Below are positions 25,878 to 36,000 of a stretch of DNA of 64,000 bases, in pieces. Both the position numbers and the translations under genes were made by a program. The notes under the pieces were generated by a model. The model was not told the origin of the DNA and made no database searches. It worked only from the letters and a program-made list of their open reading frames with translations. Each line of letters opens with the position of its first letter. The stretch's first letter is position 1. The DNA comes from Dickeya lacustris (lineage in GTDB: Bacteria > Pseudomonadota > Gammaproteobacteria > Enterobacterales > Enterobacteriaceae), in the NCBI RefSeq assembly GCF_029635795.1, contig NZ_CP114280.1:2232001-2296000 (forward strand). The letters run 5' to 3'.

Positions 25878-26658
25878 ATGCTACAGATTGCCGAGTACCC
25901 TATTTACCTCACGGCTGTTTACCGGCACCGGAAAATTCGCCAATGCATCGCTGATGCAAGAAGCTCTGCGCGCCAGCGGCACGCAACTGGTGACGATGGC
26001 GATGAAACGGGTGGATTTAAAAGGCGGCAGCGATGCCATTCTGGCTCCGCTGCGTGAGCTCGGCGTGCGCTTACTGCCAAATACCTCAGGGGCGAAAACC
26101 GCTGATGAAGCGCTCTTCGCCGCCCGGCTGGCGCGCGAGGCGCTCGGCACGTCGTGGATAAAACTGGAAATCCACCCGGACATGAAATACCTGCTGCCCG
26201 ATGCCGTCGAAACCCTGAAAGCGGCGGAACAACTGGTGAAAGAGGGTTTCGTGGTGCTGCCCTATTGCAGCGCCGATCCGGTGCTGTGCAAGCGGCTTGA
26301 AGAAGCAGGCTGCGCCGCCGTGATGCCGCTGGGTGCGCCGATTGGCTCGAATCAGGGGCTACAGACGCGGGATTTTCTGCGCATTATTATCGAGCAGGCG
26401 CGGGTGCCGGTGGTGGTCGATGCCGGTATCGGCGCGCCCAGCCACGCGGCGCACGCGCTGGAGCTGGGCGCGGATGCGGTGCTGGTCAACACTGCTATCG
26501 CCGTGGCGCGCGACCCGGTGCAGATGGCGCACGCCTTCCGGCTGGCGGTCGAGGCCGGTGCGCTGGCGCAACACGCGGGGCTGGGCCGCCGCCAGGCCAC
26601 AGCCTGCGCCACCAGCCCGCTGACCGGTTTTCTGCGCCAGACGGAGGTGATGCGCTGA
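25878..26658 (+). pseudogene. thiG: Thiazole synthase, apparent one-base frameshift after codon 5
   Basis: ThiG forms the thiazole phosphate from deoxyxylulose phosphate, dehydroglycine and ThiS thiocarboxylate. The ATG at 25878, directly after thiS with GGAGG upstream, reads MLQIAE and then shifts out of frame. The body is intact in the neighbouring frame from about 25894: [54 protein letters not shown], and [20 protein letters not shown]. Removing one base at 25895 or 25896 restores a normal protein of about 259 residues starting MLQIA(D/E)[12 protein letters not shown]. Because all other thi genes are intact, a sequencing error is more likely than loss. If the shift is real, only a non-canonical start (TTG at 25888) could give product. 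Confidence 0.85.
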
Positions 26659-27803
26659 TGAATGCTTACCTGCAACCGCCGTCATTTACACATGACTGGC
26701 AACGCCTTGATTGGCATGAGCTGAGTCTGCGCATCAACAGTAAAAACGACGCCGACGTCGAGCGCGCGCTCAATGCACAGACGCTGACCCGCGATGACAT
26801 GATGGCGTTGCTCTCGCCCGCCGCCAGCCGCTGGCTGGAACCGCTGGCACAGCGGGCACAGCAGTTGACGCGCCAGCGCTTTGGCAACGCCGTCAGCCTG
26901 TATGTGCCGCTGTATCTCTCCAACCTGTGCGCCAACGATTGCACTTACTGTGGCTTCTCGATGAGCAACCACCTTAAGCGCAAAACGCTCAATCAACAGG
27001 AGGTGTTACGCGAGTGCGAGGCCATCAAAGCCCTGGGGTTTGACAGCCTGTTGCTGGTGACAGGCGAACACCAGCGTAAAGTCGGCATGGATTATTTCCG
27101 CCAGATGCTGCCGCTGATCCGCCCGCATTTCAGTGCGCTGATGATGGAGGTACAGCCGCTATCGCAGGCCGATTACGCCGAGCTAAAAACCCTGGGGCTC
27201 GATGGCGTGATGGTGTATCAGGAAACCTATCATTCACCTACGTACGCCCGTCACCACCTGCGCGGCCATAAACAGGACTTCACCTGGCGGCTGGAAACGC
27301 CAGACAGACTGGGGCAAGCGGGTATCGATAAAATCGGGCTGGGGGCGCTTATCGGCTTATCGGATAGCTGGCGCACCGACTGTTATATGCTGGCCGAGCA
27401 CCTGCTCTACTTACAGCAAACCTACTGGCAGAGCCGTTACTCCGTCTCTTTTCCGCGCCTGCGCCCGTGTGCTGGCGGCATCGAACCCGCCTCGCTGATG
27501 GATGAAGCGCAACTGATGCAGGTCATCTGCGCGTTCCGGCTGCTGGCACCGGAGGTGGAATTGTCACTTTCTACGCGTGAGTCGCCCCATTTCCGCGACC
27601 ACATGATCCCGATTGCCATCAACAACGTCAGCGCCTTTTCCAAAACCCAGCCGGGCGGTTACGCCGAGGCTCGCCCGGAGCTCGAGCAATTCACCCCGCA
27701 CGATGAGCGCACCCCGCACGCGGTGGCGCAAGCCCTTAGCCAATCAGGACTACAGCCAGTCTGGAAGGACTGGGACAGTTATCTGGGCAGAGCGGCAACC
27801 TAA
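26658..27803 (+). CDS. thiH: 2-iminoacetate synthase (tyrosine lyase)
   Basis: The product has 381 residues. This radical-SAM enzyme cleaves tyrosine to dehydroglycine and p-cresol, supplying the C-N unit of the thiazole. The cluster motif [12 protein letters not shown] (CX3CX2C) is near residue 92, followed by [39 protein letters not shown] and the C-terminal [16 protein letters not shown]. The ATG overlaps the thiG stop (TGATG). It is the last gene of the thi operon; I see no convincing intrinsic terminator in 27804-27925. Confidence 0.97.
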   Translation: MNAYLQPPSFTHDWQRLDWHELSLRINSKNDADVERALNAQTLTRDDMMALLSPAASRWLEPLAQRAQQLTRQRFGNAVSLYVPLYLSNLCANDCTYCGFSMSNHLKRKTLNQQEVLRECEAIKALGFDSLLLVTGEHQRKVGMDYFRQMLPLIRPHFSALMMEVQPLSQADYAELKTLGLDGVMVYQETYHSPTYARHHLRGHKQDFTWRLETPDRLGQAGIDKIGLGALIGLSDSWRTDCYMLAEHLLYLQQTYWQSRYSVSFPRLRPCAGGIEPASLMDEAQLMQVICAFRLLAPEVELSLSTRESPHFRDHMIPIAINNVSAFSKTQPGGYAEARPELEQFTPHDERTPHAVAQALSQSGLQPVWKDWDSYLGRAAT

Positions 27804-27925
27804 ACAGCCCGCCGCCTGGTTTATGGCATCCGCACCAGTACGCGCCAGCGCGCGGCTGGTGTTGCCATGCTTGTCATGCACGTATTGTTGCCATGCATTC
27901 ATGTATCTATTATCTGTTGCGCGCA

Positions 27926-29348
27926 TTACGCGCCTGCCGAGAGCTGCTGCTCAACCGCTGCGCCAATCGCGGCCACCGCCTGTTCAATGGCCGGTGTCAT
28001 GGGCATGGCATAGCTCAGGCGCAAACAGTGGCGATACTTGCCGGAGGCACAAAACAGCGACCCTTCCGCCACATAGATATTGTGCGCTTTCATCTGCTGG
28101 CAAAGGGCAACGGCGTCAAAGGCAGGCGGCATTTCCACCCATAACACAAACCCACCCTGTGGCCGACTGACGCAAATCGTTTCGGGAAAGTAGCGCCGCA
28201 CCCAGCCGGAAAACAGCGCCAGATTACGCTGGTAGAGCATGCGCATTCGTCTCAAATGGGGTAAGTAGTGCCCCTGCGCGATAAACTCCGCTACCGCAAG
28301 CTGCGTGCTCGACACGCTCGAACCGGTGCTGGTGTATTTCATGTGCAGCACCCGGTCGCGATAACGCCCCGGCACCACCCAGCCCACACGCACCCGCCGG
28401 CGCCAGCGTTTTAGAAAATGAACTGCACAACAACACACGGCCATCGCGGTCAGCGGACTTTAGCGTGGCAGGTCGCGGGTACTCGTACGCCAGCTCGCCA
28501 TACACATCATCTTCGATAATGGCGATGTCATAACGCTGCGCCAGTGTTAACAGCGCCCGTTTACGTTCGGGCGGCATCATAAAGCCGAGGGGGTTATTGC
28601 AATGCGGCACGGTGATCACCGCCTTGACCGGCCATTGTTCCAGCACCAGCTCCAGCGCGTCCAGATTGATGCCGGTGGTAAAATCTGTCGGAATCTCAAT
28701 GACTTTTATGTTTAACCCACACAGTATCTGCAAAATTCCGTGAAAAACCGGCGACTCAACCGCAATGATATCGCCCGATTGTGCGACAGCGCGCACCGCG
28801 ACAGACAGCGCCTCGGTACATCCCGTTGTCACCACAATATCCTCGGCCTGAAGCTGGCAGCCGCTATCGACCATCAGGCGGGCTATCTGCTCGCGCAGTG
28901 GCACTGAGCCCGCCAGGTTGTCGTAACTCAGCGCCGCCTCTTGCTGCTTCTGGCCAATGCGCTGCAACTGTTTCCACAGCGGCTTAAGCGTACTTTGCGT
29001 GAGATCCGGCGAGCTGCCGCCTAAGGAAAGTACGTCCGGGTCTTGCCGTGCGCTCACCAGTTCTAACACCGCGCCCCATTTTTTCACCTCTACCGGACGC
29101 TGCACAGGCCGGGTCATCGAGGGTATTGGCGGCTCGGCTTTACGCGAACGCACGAAATAGCCCGAGCGCGGCAGCGGCACAATCAACTGCTGTTGCTCAA
29201 GGCGATAATAAGCCTGCTGTACGGTACTGATACTCACGCCATGCTCCTGGCTAAGTGTACGTACCGAAGGCAAACGCTCGCCGCCACGATACAACCCTTG
29301 CTCAATACGCTGCGCCAGCAAGTCAGCCAAATACTGATATCGCGTCAT
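27926..29348 (-). pseudogene. yjiR: MocR-family regulator (GntR HTH plus aminotransferase domain), frameshifted
   Basis: The product closely resembles E. coli YjiR. An N-terminal GntR-type winged helix (YLADLLAQRIEQGLYRGGER, LSQEHGVSISTVQQAYYRLE) is fused to a fold-type I aminotransferase domain with CNNPLGFMMPPERKR, IIEDDVYGELAYEYP and the PLP-lysine segment SSFSKTLAP. Directly after this the frame is lost. The neighbouring frame resumes VRVGWVVPGRYRDRVLHMKY and runs to a natural end at 27926. Deleting one base of the GGG (plus-strand CCC at 28393-28395) gives LAPAVRVGWV and a full protein of about 470 residues. The ligand and targets are not known. It is convergent with thiH and divergent from two DUF1127 genes, echoing E. 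coli yjiR-yjiS. Confidence 0.85.
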
Positions 29349-29569
29349 CGTCTGCTGCCCCTTTGATTAGCTACGGTTTATCCATTCCAGCCATTCCAGC
29401 ATGCTGCCGGTTGGTGCGGCCGCTCCCGACCATACAGTTTACCGATAAAATCGGCATTCAGAGGGTAATAACGGGCATCTGTATGAAAAACAAATCCTGA
29501 TCCTGCCTCTAAAACAATACAGAAACCTCGGTCATGCTATCAGCCATGGATCACCTGAGGAGAACGCCC

Positions 29570-29860
29570 ATGACACGCACTATTGCTACCGCGATCGTCT
29601 CTGCGATTACGCCTGTCCGCCGGTTATTACAACACGCCTGCCAATACTGGCAAGGCCGATACCAGCAAAGACAGACACGACATATCCTGAATAGCTTGAC
29701 TGATCATCAGCTTAAAGACATTGGGCTGACGCGCGAAACAATTCAGTTGCGTTATTCAAACGGCGCGAAGAGAGCGAGGGCCTCCGCGATAGTGAATCAC
29801 CACACCATCTGTCAGACCTCTTTAAACCATAAAGCAGACTGCCGGAACAGTGACAGATAG
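29570..29860 (+). CDS. DUF1127 (YjiS-like) domain protein, 96 residues
   Basis: The product starts MTRTIATAIVSAITPVRRLL from an ATG with GAGGAG 8 nt upstream; a longer frame from 29534 lacks such a site. Residues about 38-62 contain the DUF1127 motif (ILNSLTDHQLKDIGLTRETI). It is basic, with a tail of about 35 residues after the domain (KRARASAIVNHHTICQTSLN) that is not typical of the usually 50-60-residue family. DUF1127 proteins are small and arginine-rich; some act in RNA turnover and phosphate or carbon metabolism in alpha-proteobacteria, but no role is established here. It is divergent from the yjiR homologue across a 221-nt gap. Confidence 0.75.
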   Translation: MTRTIATAIVSAITPVRRLLQHACQYWQGRYQQRQTRHILNSLTDHQLKDIGLTRETIQLRYSNGAKRARASAIVNHHTICQTSLNHKADCRNSDR

Positions 29861-29974
29861 CACCGGAAAGGCTCATTCAGGGGCCCTGACCTCACTATCT
29901 GTATTTTTTAAAAGTTACTTTTTCTCTCTGTATCGAAAGGGGAGAAGCCTGAAATAACGCGGAAGAAGGAAGCC

Positions 29975-30151
29975 ATGATGACGCACTCACGCTTTCAATC
30001 GGGAAAAAAACACGGGCTACTCCAGCGCGTCAGCCAATGCTGGCAGCGCTGGCGTCAGCGCTGCCAGGCGCGGAAGACATTGCAACGCCTGAACAATAAC
30101 CAACTGGAAGATATCGGATTGACGCGTCGGGACGTGGATTCGTTGCGTTAA
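29975..30151 (+). CDS. Short DUF1127 (YjiS-like) protein, 58 residues
   Basis: The frame starts ATG ATG at 29975, with AAGGA closely upstream, and runs to a TAA at 30149-30151. The product is MMTHSRFQSGKKHGLLQRVS followed by a Trp/Arg-rich segment and then the DUF1127 signature QLEDIGLTRRDVDSLR at the C-terminus. It is a typical-length family member and a probable paralogue of the gene at 29570-29860, sharing the QL(K/E)DIGLTR core. The spacing of 114 nt allows co-transcription. Function unknown. Confidence 0.78.
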   Translation: MMTHSRFQSGKKHGLLQRVSQCWQRWRQRCQARKTLQRLNNNQLEDIGLTRRDVDSLR

Positions 30152-30410
30152 CCGCTGCAACCGGGCGCAGAGAGCGGCGGGAAAACGTGCTGGTCGGGAA
30201 CACGAGCGAAGCGTATCGCAAAAAAAATGTCATCGCGCCATGAGCCGGACGATAGATTGCGCGCCGCTACGCACCGTGCGACACGGCGGGTCGCACGCCC
30301 AGCCCTTGCGCATTAGAGTGGCGGTGCTGATACAGCCAGAGCCTGCGCCTTCCATCGGCTCTGCCGCCACCCAGCCAGCATGGATGCAAAAAGGCGTGCT
30401 GACTGTCACC
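30152..30410. other. Intergenic stretch without a supported gene
   Basis: Open frames on both strands (30240-30623 plus, 30267-30617 minus) run into the DUF1176 gene and show no family motif or ribosome binding site. The sequence is GC-rich with no clear terminator for the DUF1127 gene. I see nothing else in it. Confidence 0.5.
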
Positions 30411-30462
30411 TCGTGTCGGGCTACTCGGTCGGGTAGCCCGGCATCGCCCAGACCGAAGGCCA
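30411..30462. repeat. 52-bp perfect repeat, copy A (3' end of DUF1176 gene 1)
   Basis: The sequence is identical to 31657-31708. It covers the last 14 codons region of each DUF1176 gene (encoding WPSVWAMPGYPTE), the stop codon, and a hairpin CGGGCTAC / GTAGCCCG that contains the stop. Confidence 0.9.
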
Positions 30463-31545
30463 GTCTTTTCTCCTGGCACAGATATTGGAAAATCGATAGT
30501 CCACTGGCTGGAAAGTGCTACCGTCAAACATCCATCTCGCGCTTTCACCAAGATTACAGACCGTGTTCCCTTGAACTGTATGAGACAATATTCCGGTTTT
30601 CTCGTCATACTCAACATTCATAAGTGTCGTAGCCGTGTCCGCCATGTTAACCAGCACATTTTTGTCCCAGTCAAAAATCAGTAGCGTTAACAAGCTGGCT
30701 GCCTGTGGGCGAAGTTGTGAGGTAATGAAGAGCTCATTACTGATCTGGATTGCCCCAGGAGGGCATGTAAAGATCACTAACGCCAACTCGCGGGTTAATG
30801 CGATGGCTCTTGGATTTGCAGTTATGTTTTTATCGCGTTGATCACAATGTGCATTTTCTAATTTATCCTTCTGCGCCTCGCCGACCGCAGCCGCCAATGC
30901 GACCGCATCACTCAGCGGTGATGGCTGACGATAGGTAATGTCAACCTGTTGCCCGGTAGGCACTGGCGGGACCTGCGAAACCTCGCCTTCACCGACATTC
31001 AGCAACGCACTGCGGTTCTTTAACCGGCCTTGCCGCTCATCCGCCAGTAGCAGCGCCGCACTCAGGCCATTTAGCGACACCACATCTCCATCCTCAACTT
31101 CCTGAGTAGTGGGCTGTTCAACCAACGCCAATTGCTGCGCGTTTCTCGCCGCCTGAATAAACCGTTGAATTACCTCTAACCTGGTGGTATAGCGATAGAA
31201 CTTGCCATCACTATCGGATTCGTTATCAATCTGCCAGTCGGCGGCATCAAGCGGAAACGGCGTGCCGTCCAGATAGACGGCCTGCTGATCGGGTTTTAAC
31301 AGGATGGACAGGGAAATCTTTCCTGAAGCACCTGCATCACGCTTGAGGATCACATATTGATAACCGTCTCTCTCAGAGTAATTATTGAGCTGACAGGTAT
31401 TCAAGTTGTTACACGTCACTTGCCAATCTTTAAATTCTTTCTGTACCGGAACAAGATACCCTAGAATTTTAGCCTCTGCCGCGCAGGCGCTACCAGACAG
31501 CAACGACAGCACCACACCCCAAAACAGGCTTTTCAAAAATTGCAT
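30421..31545 (-). CDS. DUF1176 family exported protein, paralogue 1
   Basis: The product has 374 residues from the ATG at 31545 (AAGGG 8 nt upstream); an ATG two codons earlier (31551) sits too close to that site. It begins MQFLKSLFWGVVLSLLSGSA, a Sec signal peptide with likely cleavage after ACA-A, so it is probably periplasmic. The mature part has the DUF1176 start WQVTCNNLNTCQ, then a repeated architecture ending in WMFDGSTFQPVDYRF and WPSVWAMPGYPTE. Several cysteines are placed for disulfides. The paralogue upstream (31667-32761) has the same order of motifs (ISL-NGLSAALLLADERQG, RSALLNVGEGEVSQVP). Function unknown. Confidence 0.8.
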   Translation of the reverse strand: MQFLKSLFWGVVLSLLSGSACAAEAKILGYLVPVQKEFKDWQVTCNNLNTCQLNNYSERDGYQYVILKRDAGASGKISLSILLKPDQQAVYLDGTPFPLDAADWQIDNESDSDGKFYRYTTRLEVIQRFIQAARNAQQLALVEQPTTQEVEDGDVVSLNGLSAALLLADERQGRLKNRSALLNVGEGEVSQVPPVPTGQQVDITYRQPSPLSDAVALAAAVGEAQKDKLENAHCDQRDKNITANPRAIALTRELALVIFTCPPGAIQISNELFITSQLRPQAASLLTLLIFDWDKNVLVNMADTATTLMNVEYDEKTGILSHTVQGNTVCNLGESARWMFDGSTFQPVDYRFSNICARRKDWPSVWAMPGYPTE

Positions 31546-31619
31546 ATCCATATCCCTTCAAATCACGGCTCCACTACTCGCAAAACGTGATGATCCTTTA
31601 AGAGGTAGATAACGATAGG

Positions 31620-31650
31620 AAAAAAGGGGCTACATAAAAAATAGCCCACA
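31620..31650 (-). terminator. Intrinsic terminator after DUF1176 paralogue 2
   Basis: On the minus strand GGGCTA ... TAGCCC with a 9-nt T-rich loop is followed by a T run, just after the stop of the upstream DUF1176 gene. It would separate its transcript from paralogue 1. Confidence 0.75.
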
Positions 31651-31656
31651 ACAACA

Positions 31657-31708
31657 TCGTGTCGGGCTACTCGGTCGGGTAGCCCGGCATCGCCCAGACC
31701 GAAGGCCA
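31657..31708. repeat. 52-bp perfect repeat, copy B (3' end of DUF1176 gene 2)
   Basis: Identical to 30411-30462, including the stop-codon hairpin. The rest of the two genes is much more divergent. Confidence 0.9.
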
Positions 31709-32761
31709 ATCTCCCGGTTGCCCACCGTTACATTCCGGTTGATAGTTATAGGCGACCAGTTGAAAAGTCTTACCATCAAATACCCATTGCCCGCTCTCGC
31801 CGCAGTCAGCAATGCCACGGCCTTTCACCGAGTGATACAACATGCCGCTTTCCGGGTCATAATCGGCTTCGGTAAACCAGCGAATCTTCTCTTCACGGCT
31901 GTTCAACGGGCGGATAGGCCTGGTCAGCTCCAGCAATTGCGCGGCCTGCGGGTTATTACGCGGCGTAATAAACAGCAGGCTGGAGGATTGATACGCGCCT
32001 ACGCCACAGTTGAGCATCACCAGCGCCAGATCATGCGTCAGCGGCTCGACTTCGCTTAACTGGCGGGCTTCTTTGCTCAACCCGCAATCTTCCTCTTCCA
32101 GCAGCGTTTTTTTCGCCTTGATCACCGCATTAATCAAGGCCTTACCATTGGTTAACGGCGGTGGTTGGGTATAGGCGGGGTGAATCTCTTGTCCTATCGG
32201 CGCAGCGGGAACCTGTGATACATCGCCATTGCCCACTTTCAGCAACGCACTGCGGTTATCCAACCGTCCCTGACGCTCATCCACAAATAGCAGTGCCGCA
32301 TTGAGTCCATTCAGTGAAATCGACTCATCCTGATTACTTCCTTGCGCGCTCGCCTCGGAGAGCGTCAGGCGCTTGGCATTTTTCGCCGCCTGAACAAATT
32401 GCTGGATGACATCCAGTTGCTCGGTATGAACATAGAATGCGCCTTCTTCCTCATCCGTCTGCCAGGCGGGTTGAGCGAGGGCAAAACGCGCGTCGTCGAG
32501 ATACAACGCCTGGCGCTTATCCGCCAGATCAAAATCCAGCGAGATCTTCCCCTGCGCCCCCGCCTCACGTTTGAGCGTCACGCGCAAGTAGGGGTCGTTA
32601 TTCCTGATGTCGCAGTCATTGAGGTTATTGCAGGTCACTTGCCAGTGCCTGAACACTTTCTGCACCGGTGCTGGATAACCCGCAGGCATTTCACCGGCGC
32701 TGAACGCACTCGCGGACAGCATGCCCAGCACCATGCCTGAAAGTATGATGTTAAATCGCAT
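31667..32761 (-). CDS. DUF1176 family exported protein, paralogue 2
   Basis: The product has 364 residues from the ATG at 32761, which has AAGGAA 7 nt upstream; the longer frame to 32806 lacks a site. It begins MRFNIILSGMVLGMLSASAF, a clear signal peptide with likely cleavage after FSA-G, so the protein is probably periplasmic. Motifs shared with paralogue 1 are HWQVTCNNLNDC, SLNGLNAALLFVDERQGRLD, NRSALLKVGNGDVSQVP, WVFDGKTFQLVAY and the final DWPSVWAMPGYPTE. The two probably arose by tandem duplication. DUF1176 has no assigned biochemical role that I can state. Located between the DUF1127/yjiR block and rpoC; E. coli lacks these genes here. Confidence 0.82.
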   Translation of the reverse strand: MRFNIILSGMVLGMLSASAFSAGEMPAGYPAPVQKVFRHWQVTCNNLNDCDIRNNDPYLRVTLKREAGAQGKISLDFDLADKRQALYLDDARFALAQPAWQTDEEEGAFYVHTEQLDVIQQFVQAAKNAKRLTLSEASAQGSNQDESISLNGLNAALLFVDERQGRLDNRSALLKVGNGDVSQVPAAPIGQEIHPAYTQPPPLTNGKALINAVIKAKKTLLEEEDCGLSKEARQLSEVEPLTHDLALVMLNCGVGAYQSSSLLFITPRNNPQAAQLLELTRPIRPLNSREEKIRWFTEADYDPESGMLYHSVKGRGIADCGESGQWVFDGKTFQLVAYNYQPECNGGQPGDWPSVWAMPGYPTE

Positions 32762-32923
32762 CGGATATTCCTTATAAGACACCCATGCTGATGTTATAGC
32801 GCACATTATATCACCCGCACGTCTCTCCCATTCACATCACAGCCCACTGTAGCAGAGACGGCCACCCTTCTTTTTAAACCGTTACCGACATCAAAGAAAG
32901 ACAAGGAAGTGAAATAAGAGGAT

Positions 32924-32959
32924 AAAAAAAACCGCACCTTTGACAAGGCGCGGTTTTTT
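32924..32959 (-). terminator. rpoBC operon terminator
   Basis: On the minus strand AACCGCGCC / GGTGCGGTT with an 8-nt loop is followed by TTTTTTTT, about 70 nt beyond the rpoC stop. This is a strong intrinsic terminator at the end of the rplKAJL-rpoBC transcription unit. Confidence 0.92.
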
Positions 32960-32969
32960 CATTTATAGC

Positions 32970-33008
32970 CCGTTACAGGATAGCCTGTTACGTGACAGCC
33001 TGTAACGG
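32970..33008. repeat. Inverted repeat between rpoC stop and terminator
   Basis: CCGTTACAGG and CCTGTAACGG form a perfect 10-bp inverted repeat around a 19-nt centre that itself contains related bases (CCTGTTAC/GTGACAG). It lies upstream of the terminator in the rpoC 3' untranslated region and could stabilise the mRNA. Confidence 0.6.
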
Positions 33009-33023
33009 CGGCGTGACCAACGA

Positions 33024-36000
33024 TTACTCGTCGTCGCTACCACCCAGACCGGCATTCAGCAACTCGGCCAGGTTAGCAGAGGCTTCCTCTGCGCTCACCT
33101 GAGGAGCTGACTGCACTTCGCCCGCCTGACGGCGACGCATGCGATCCTGATGATACGCATAACCCGTACCGGCCGGAATCAGACGACCGACGATGACGTT
33201 CTCTTTCAGGCCACGCAGTTCATCACGTTTACCGGCAACGGCTGCTTCCGTCAACACGCGCGTCGTTTCCTGGAACGATGCCGCAGAGATGAAGGATTCG
33301 GTAGCCAGCGACGCTTTGGTGATACCCAGCAGGTCGCGGCTGTAAGTTGCCGAGATCTTGCCGTCTGCTTCCAACTGACGGTTCGCTATCTTGATGCGTG
33401 ACATCTCGACCTGCTCACCTTCCAGGAACTCAGAGCTGCCTGGGTTAACGATGGTGCCTTTACGCAACATCTGACGAACGATAACTTCGATGTGTTTATC
33501 GTTAATCTTAACGCCCTGCAAGCGGTAAACTTCCTGCACTTCGTTGGTGATGTAACGCGTCACCGCGTGAACACCACGCAGGCGCAGAATGTCATGCGGA
33601 GATTCTGGGCCGTCGGAAATCACGTCACCGCGTTCCACACGTTCGCCTTCGAACACGTTAAGCTGACGCCATTTCGGGATCATCTCTTCGTACGGATCGC
33701 TGCCATCAACCGGCGTGATCACCAGACGACGCTTGCCTTTGGTCTCTTTACCGAACGATACCACGCCGCTGATTTCAGCCAGGATAGCAGGCTCTTTCGG
33801 ACGACGGGCTTCGAACAGATCCGCAACGCGCGGCAGACCACCGGTAATATCCTTGGTACCGCCGGATTCCTGCGGAATACGCGCCAGCGTATCACCCGCA
33901 CCGATCTGCGCACCGTCTTCCAGCTGAACAATCGCTTTACCCGGCAGGAAGTATTGTGCCGGCATGTCGGTGCCCGGAATCAGTACGTCATTGCCGTTGG
34001 CGTCAACGATTTTCAGCGCCGGACGCAAGTCTTTACCGCCACCGGTACGTTCTGCACTGTCCAGAACCACGATGGAAGACAGGCCGGTCAGTTCGTCGGT
34101 CTGACGCGTAATGGTCTGGCCGTCAATCATGTCGGTAAAGCGAATGCTACCGCCCACTTCGGTGATAACCGGCATGGTATGCGGGTCCCAGTTCGCGACG
34201 GTTTCACCGCCCGCGACATCGTCACCGTTACCTTTCGCCATCACCGCACCGTAAGGCACTTTATAGCTTTCTTTGGTACGGCCGAATTCGTCGATCAGTT
34301 TCAGCTCGGTGTTACGCGAGGTGATGACAAACTTACCGGCATTGTTCATAACGAACTTGGCATTGCCCAGTCGTAACGTACCCTTGTTTTTCACCTGAAT
34401 GCTGGACTCAGCCGCCGCACGCGATGCCGCACCACCGATGTGGAACGTACGCATCGTCAGCTGGGTACCCGGTTCACCGATGGACTGTGCCGCGATAACC
34501 CCGATGGCCTCACCTTTGTTGATGATATGACCACGCGCCAGGTCACGACCGTAGCACTTGGCGCACACGCCGAAGTCGGTTTCACACCCTACTACGGAGC
34601 GCACTTTCACGGCATCAACCGAGTTTTCTTCTAACAGGTCACACCATTTCTCGTTCAGCAGCGTGTTGCGCGGAACCAGAATGTCAGCCGTACCCGGTTT
34701 CAGCACGTCTTCAGCCGTTACACGACCCAGTACGCGCTCACGCAGCGGCTCTTTGACGTCGCCGCCTTCGATAACCGGCGTCATCATGATGCCTTCGTGG
34801 GTGCCGCAATCGTCCTCGGTGACAACCAAGTCCTGCGCCACGTCAACCAGACGACGGGTCAGATAACCGGAGTTCGCCGTTTTCAGTGCGGTATCCGCCA
34901 GACCTTTACGCGCACCGTGCGTCGAGATGAAGTACTGGAGTACGTTCAGACCTTCACGGAAGTTCGCGGTGATTGGCGTTTCGATGATGGAGCCATCCGG
35001 CTTCGCCATCAGACCACGCATCCCCGCCAGCTGACGAATCTGTGCCGCAGAACCACGCGCACCGGAGTCGGCCATCATAAAGATGCTGTTGAAGGACACT
35101 TGTCTCTCTTCTTCACCTTTACGGTTGATAACGGTTTCGGTCGAGAGGTTTTCCATCATCGCTTTGGCCACGCGCTCATTCGCCGCAGCCCAAATGTCGA
35201 TGACTTTGTTATAACGCTCGCCCGCTGTCACCAGACCAGACTGGAACTGCTCCTGAATCTCGGCAACTTCGGCTTCGGCTTCGGTGATGATTTCCACTTT
35301 TTTCGCCGGGATCACCATGTCGTCGATACCGACAGAAGAACCAGAGCGCGCCGCGTAAGCAAAACCGGTGTACATGATCTGGTCGGCAAAAATAACCGTC
35401 GGCTTCAGACCCAACACGCGATAGCAGGTGTTCAGCATCTTGGAGATCGCTTTCTTACCCAGCGCCTGGTTGACGATGGAGTAAGGCAGGCCTTTCGGCA
35501 CGATCATCCACAGAATGGCACGACCAACAGTGGTGTCGATCAGGCTGGTTTTCGCCGCCCACTCACCCTGTGCATTTTTCTCGTGCTCGGTAATACGCAC
35601 TTTGACGCGCGCGTGCAGTGACGCCAGACCCGCACGATAAATACGCTCGGCTTCTTTCGGCCCGGTCAGCACCATGCCTTCGCCTTTGGCGTTAACACAG
35701 TCACGGGTCATGTAGTACAGACCCAACACCACGTCCTGAGACGGAACGATGATAGGCTCGCCGTTCGCCGGAGACAGGATGTTGTTGGTAGACATCATCA
35801 GCGCACGCGCTTCAAGCTGGGCTTCCAGCGTCAATGGTACGTGAACAGCCATCTGGTCGCCGTCGAAGTCGGCGTTATAGGCCGCACACACCAGCGGGTG
35901 CAACTGAATCGCTTTACCTTCGATCAAAACCGGCTCAAACGCCTGAATACCCAGACGGTGCAGCGTCGGCGCACGGTTCAGCAGTACCGGGTGTTCGCGG

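Noticed and set aside
30240..30623. Open frame on the plus strand (127 codons) overlapping the end of a DUF1176 gene, and its minus counterpart 30267-30617
   Set aside because: No ribosome binding site or recognisable motif; much of each lies across the DUF1176 coding region in another frame.
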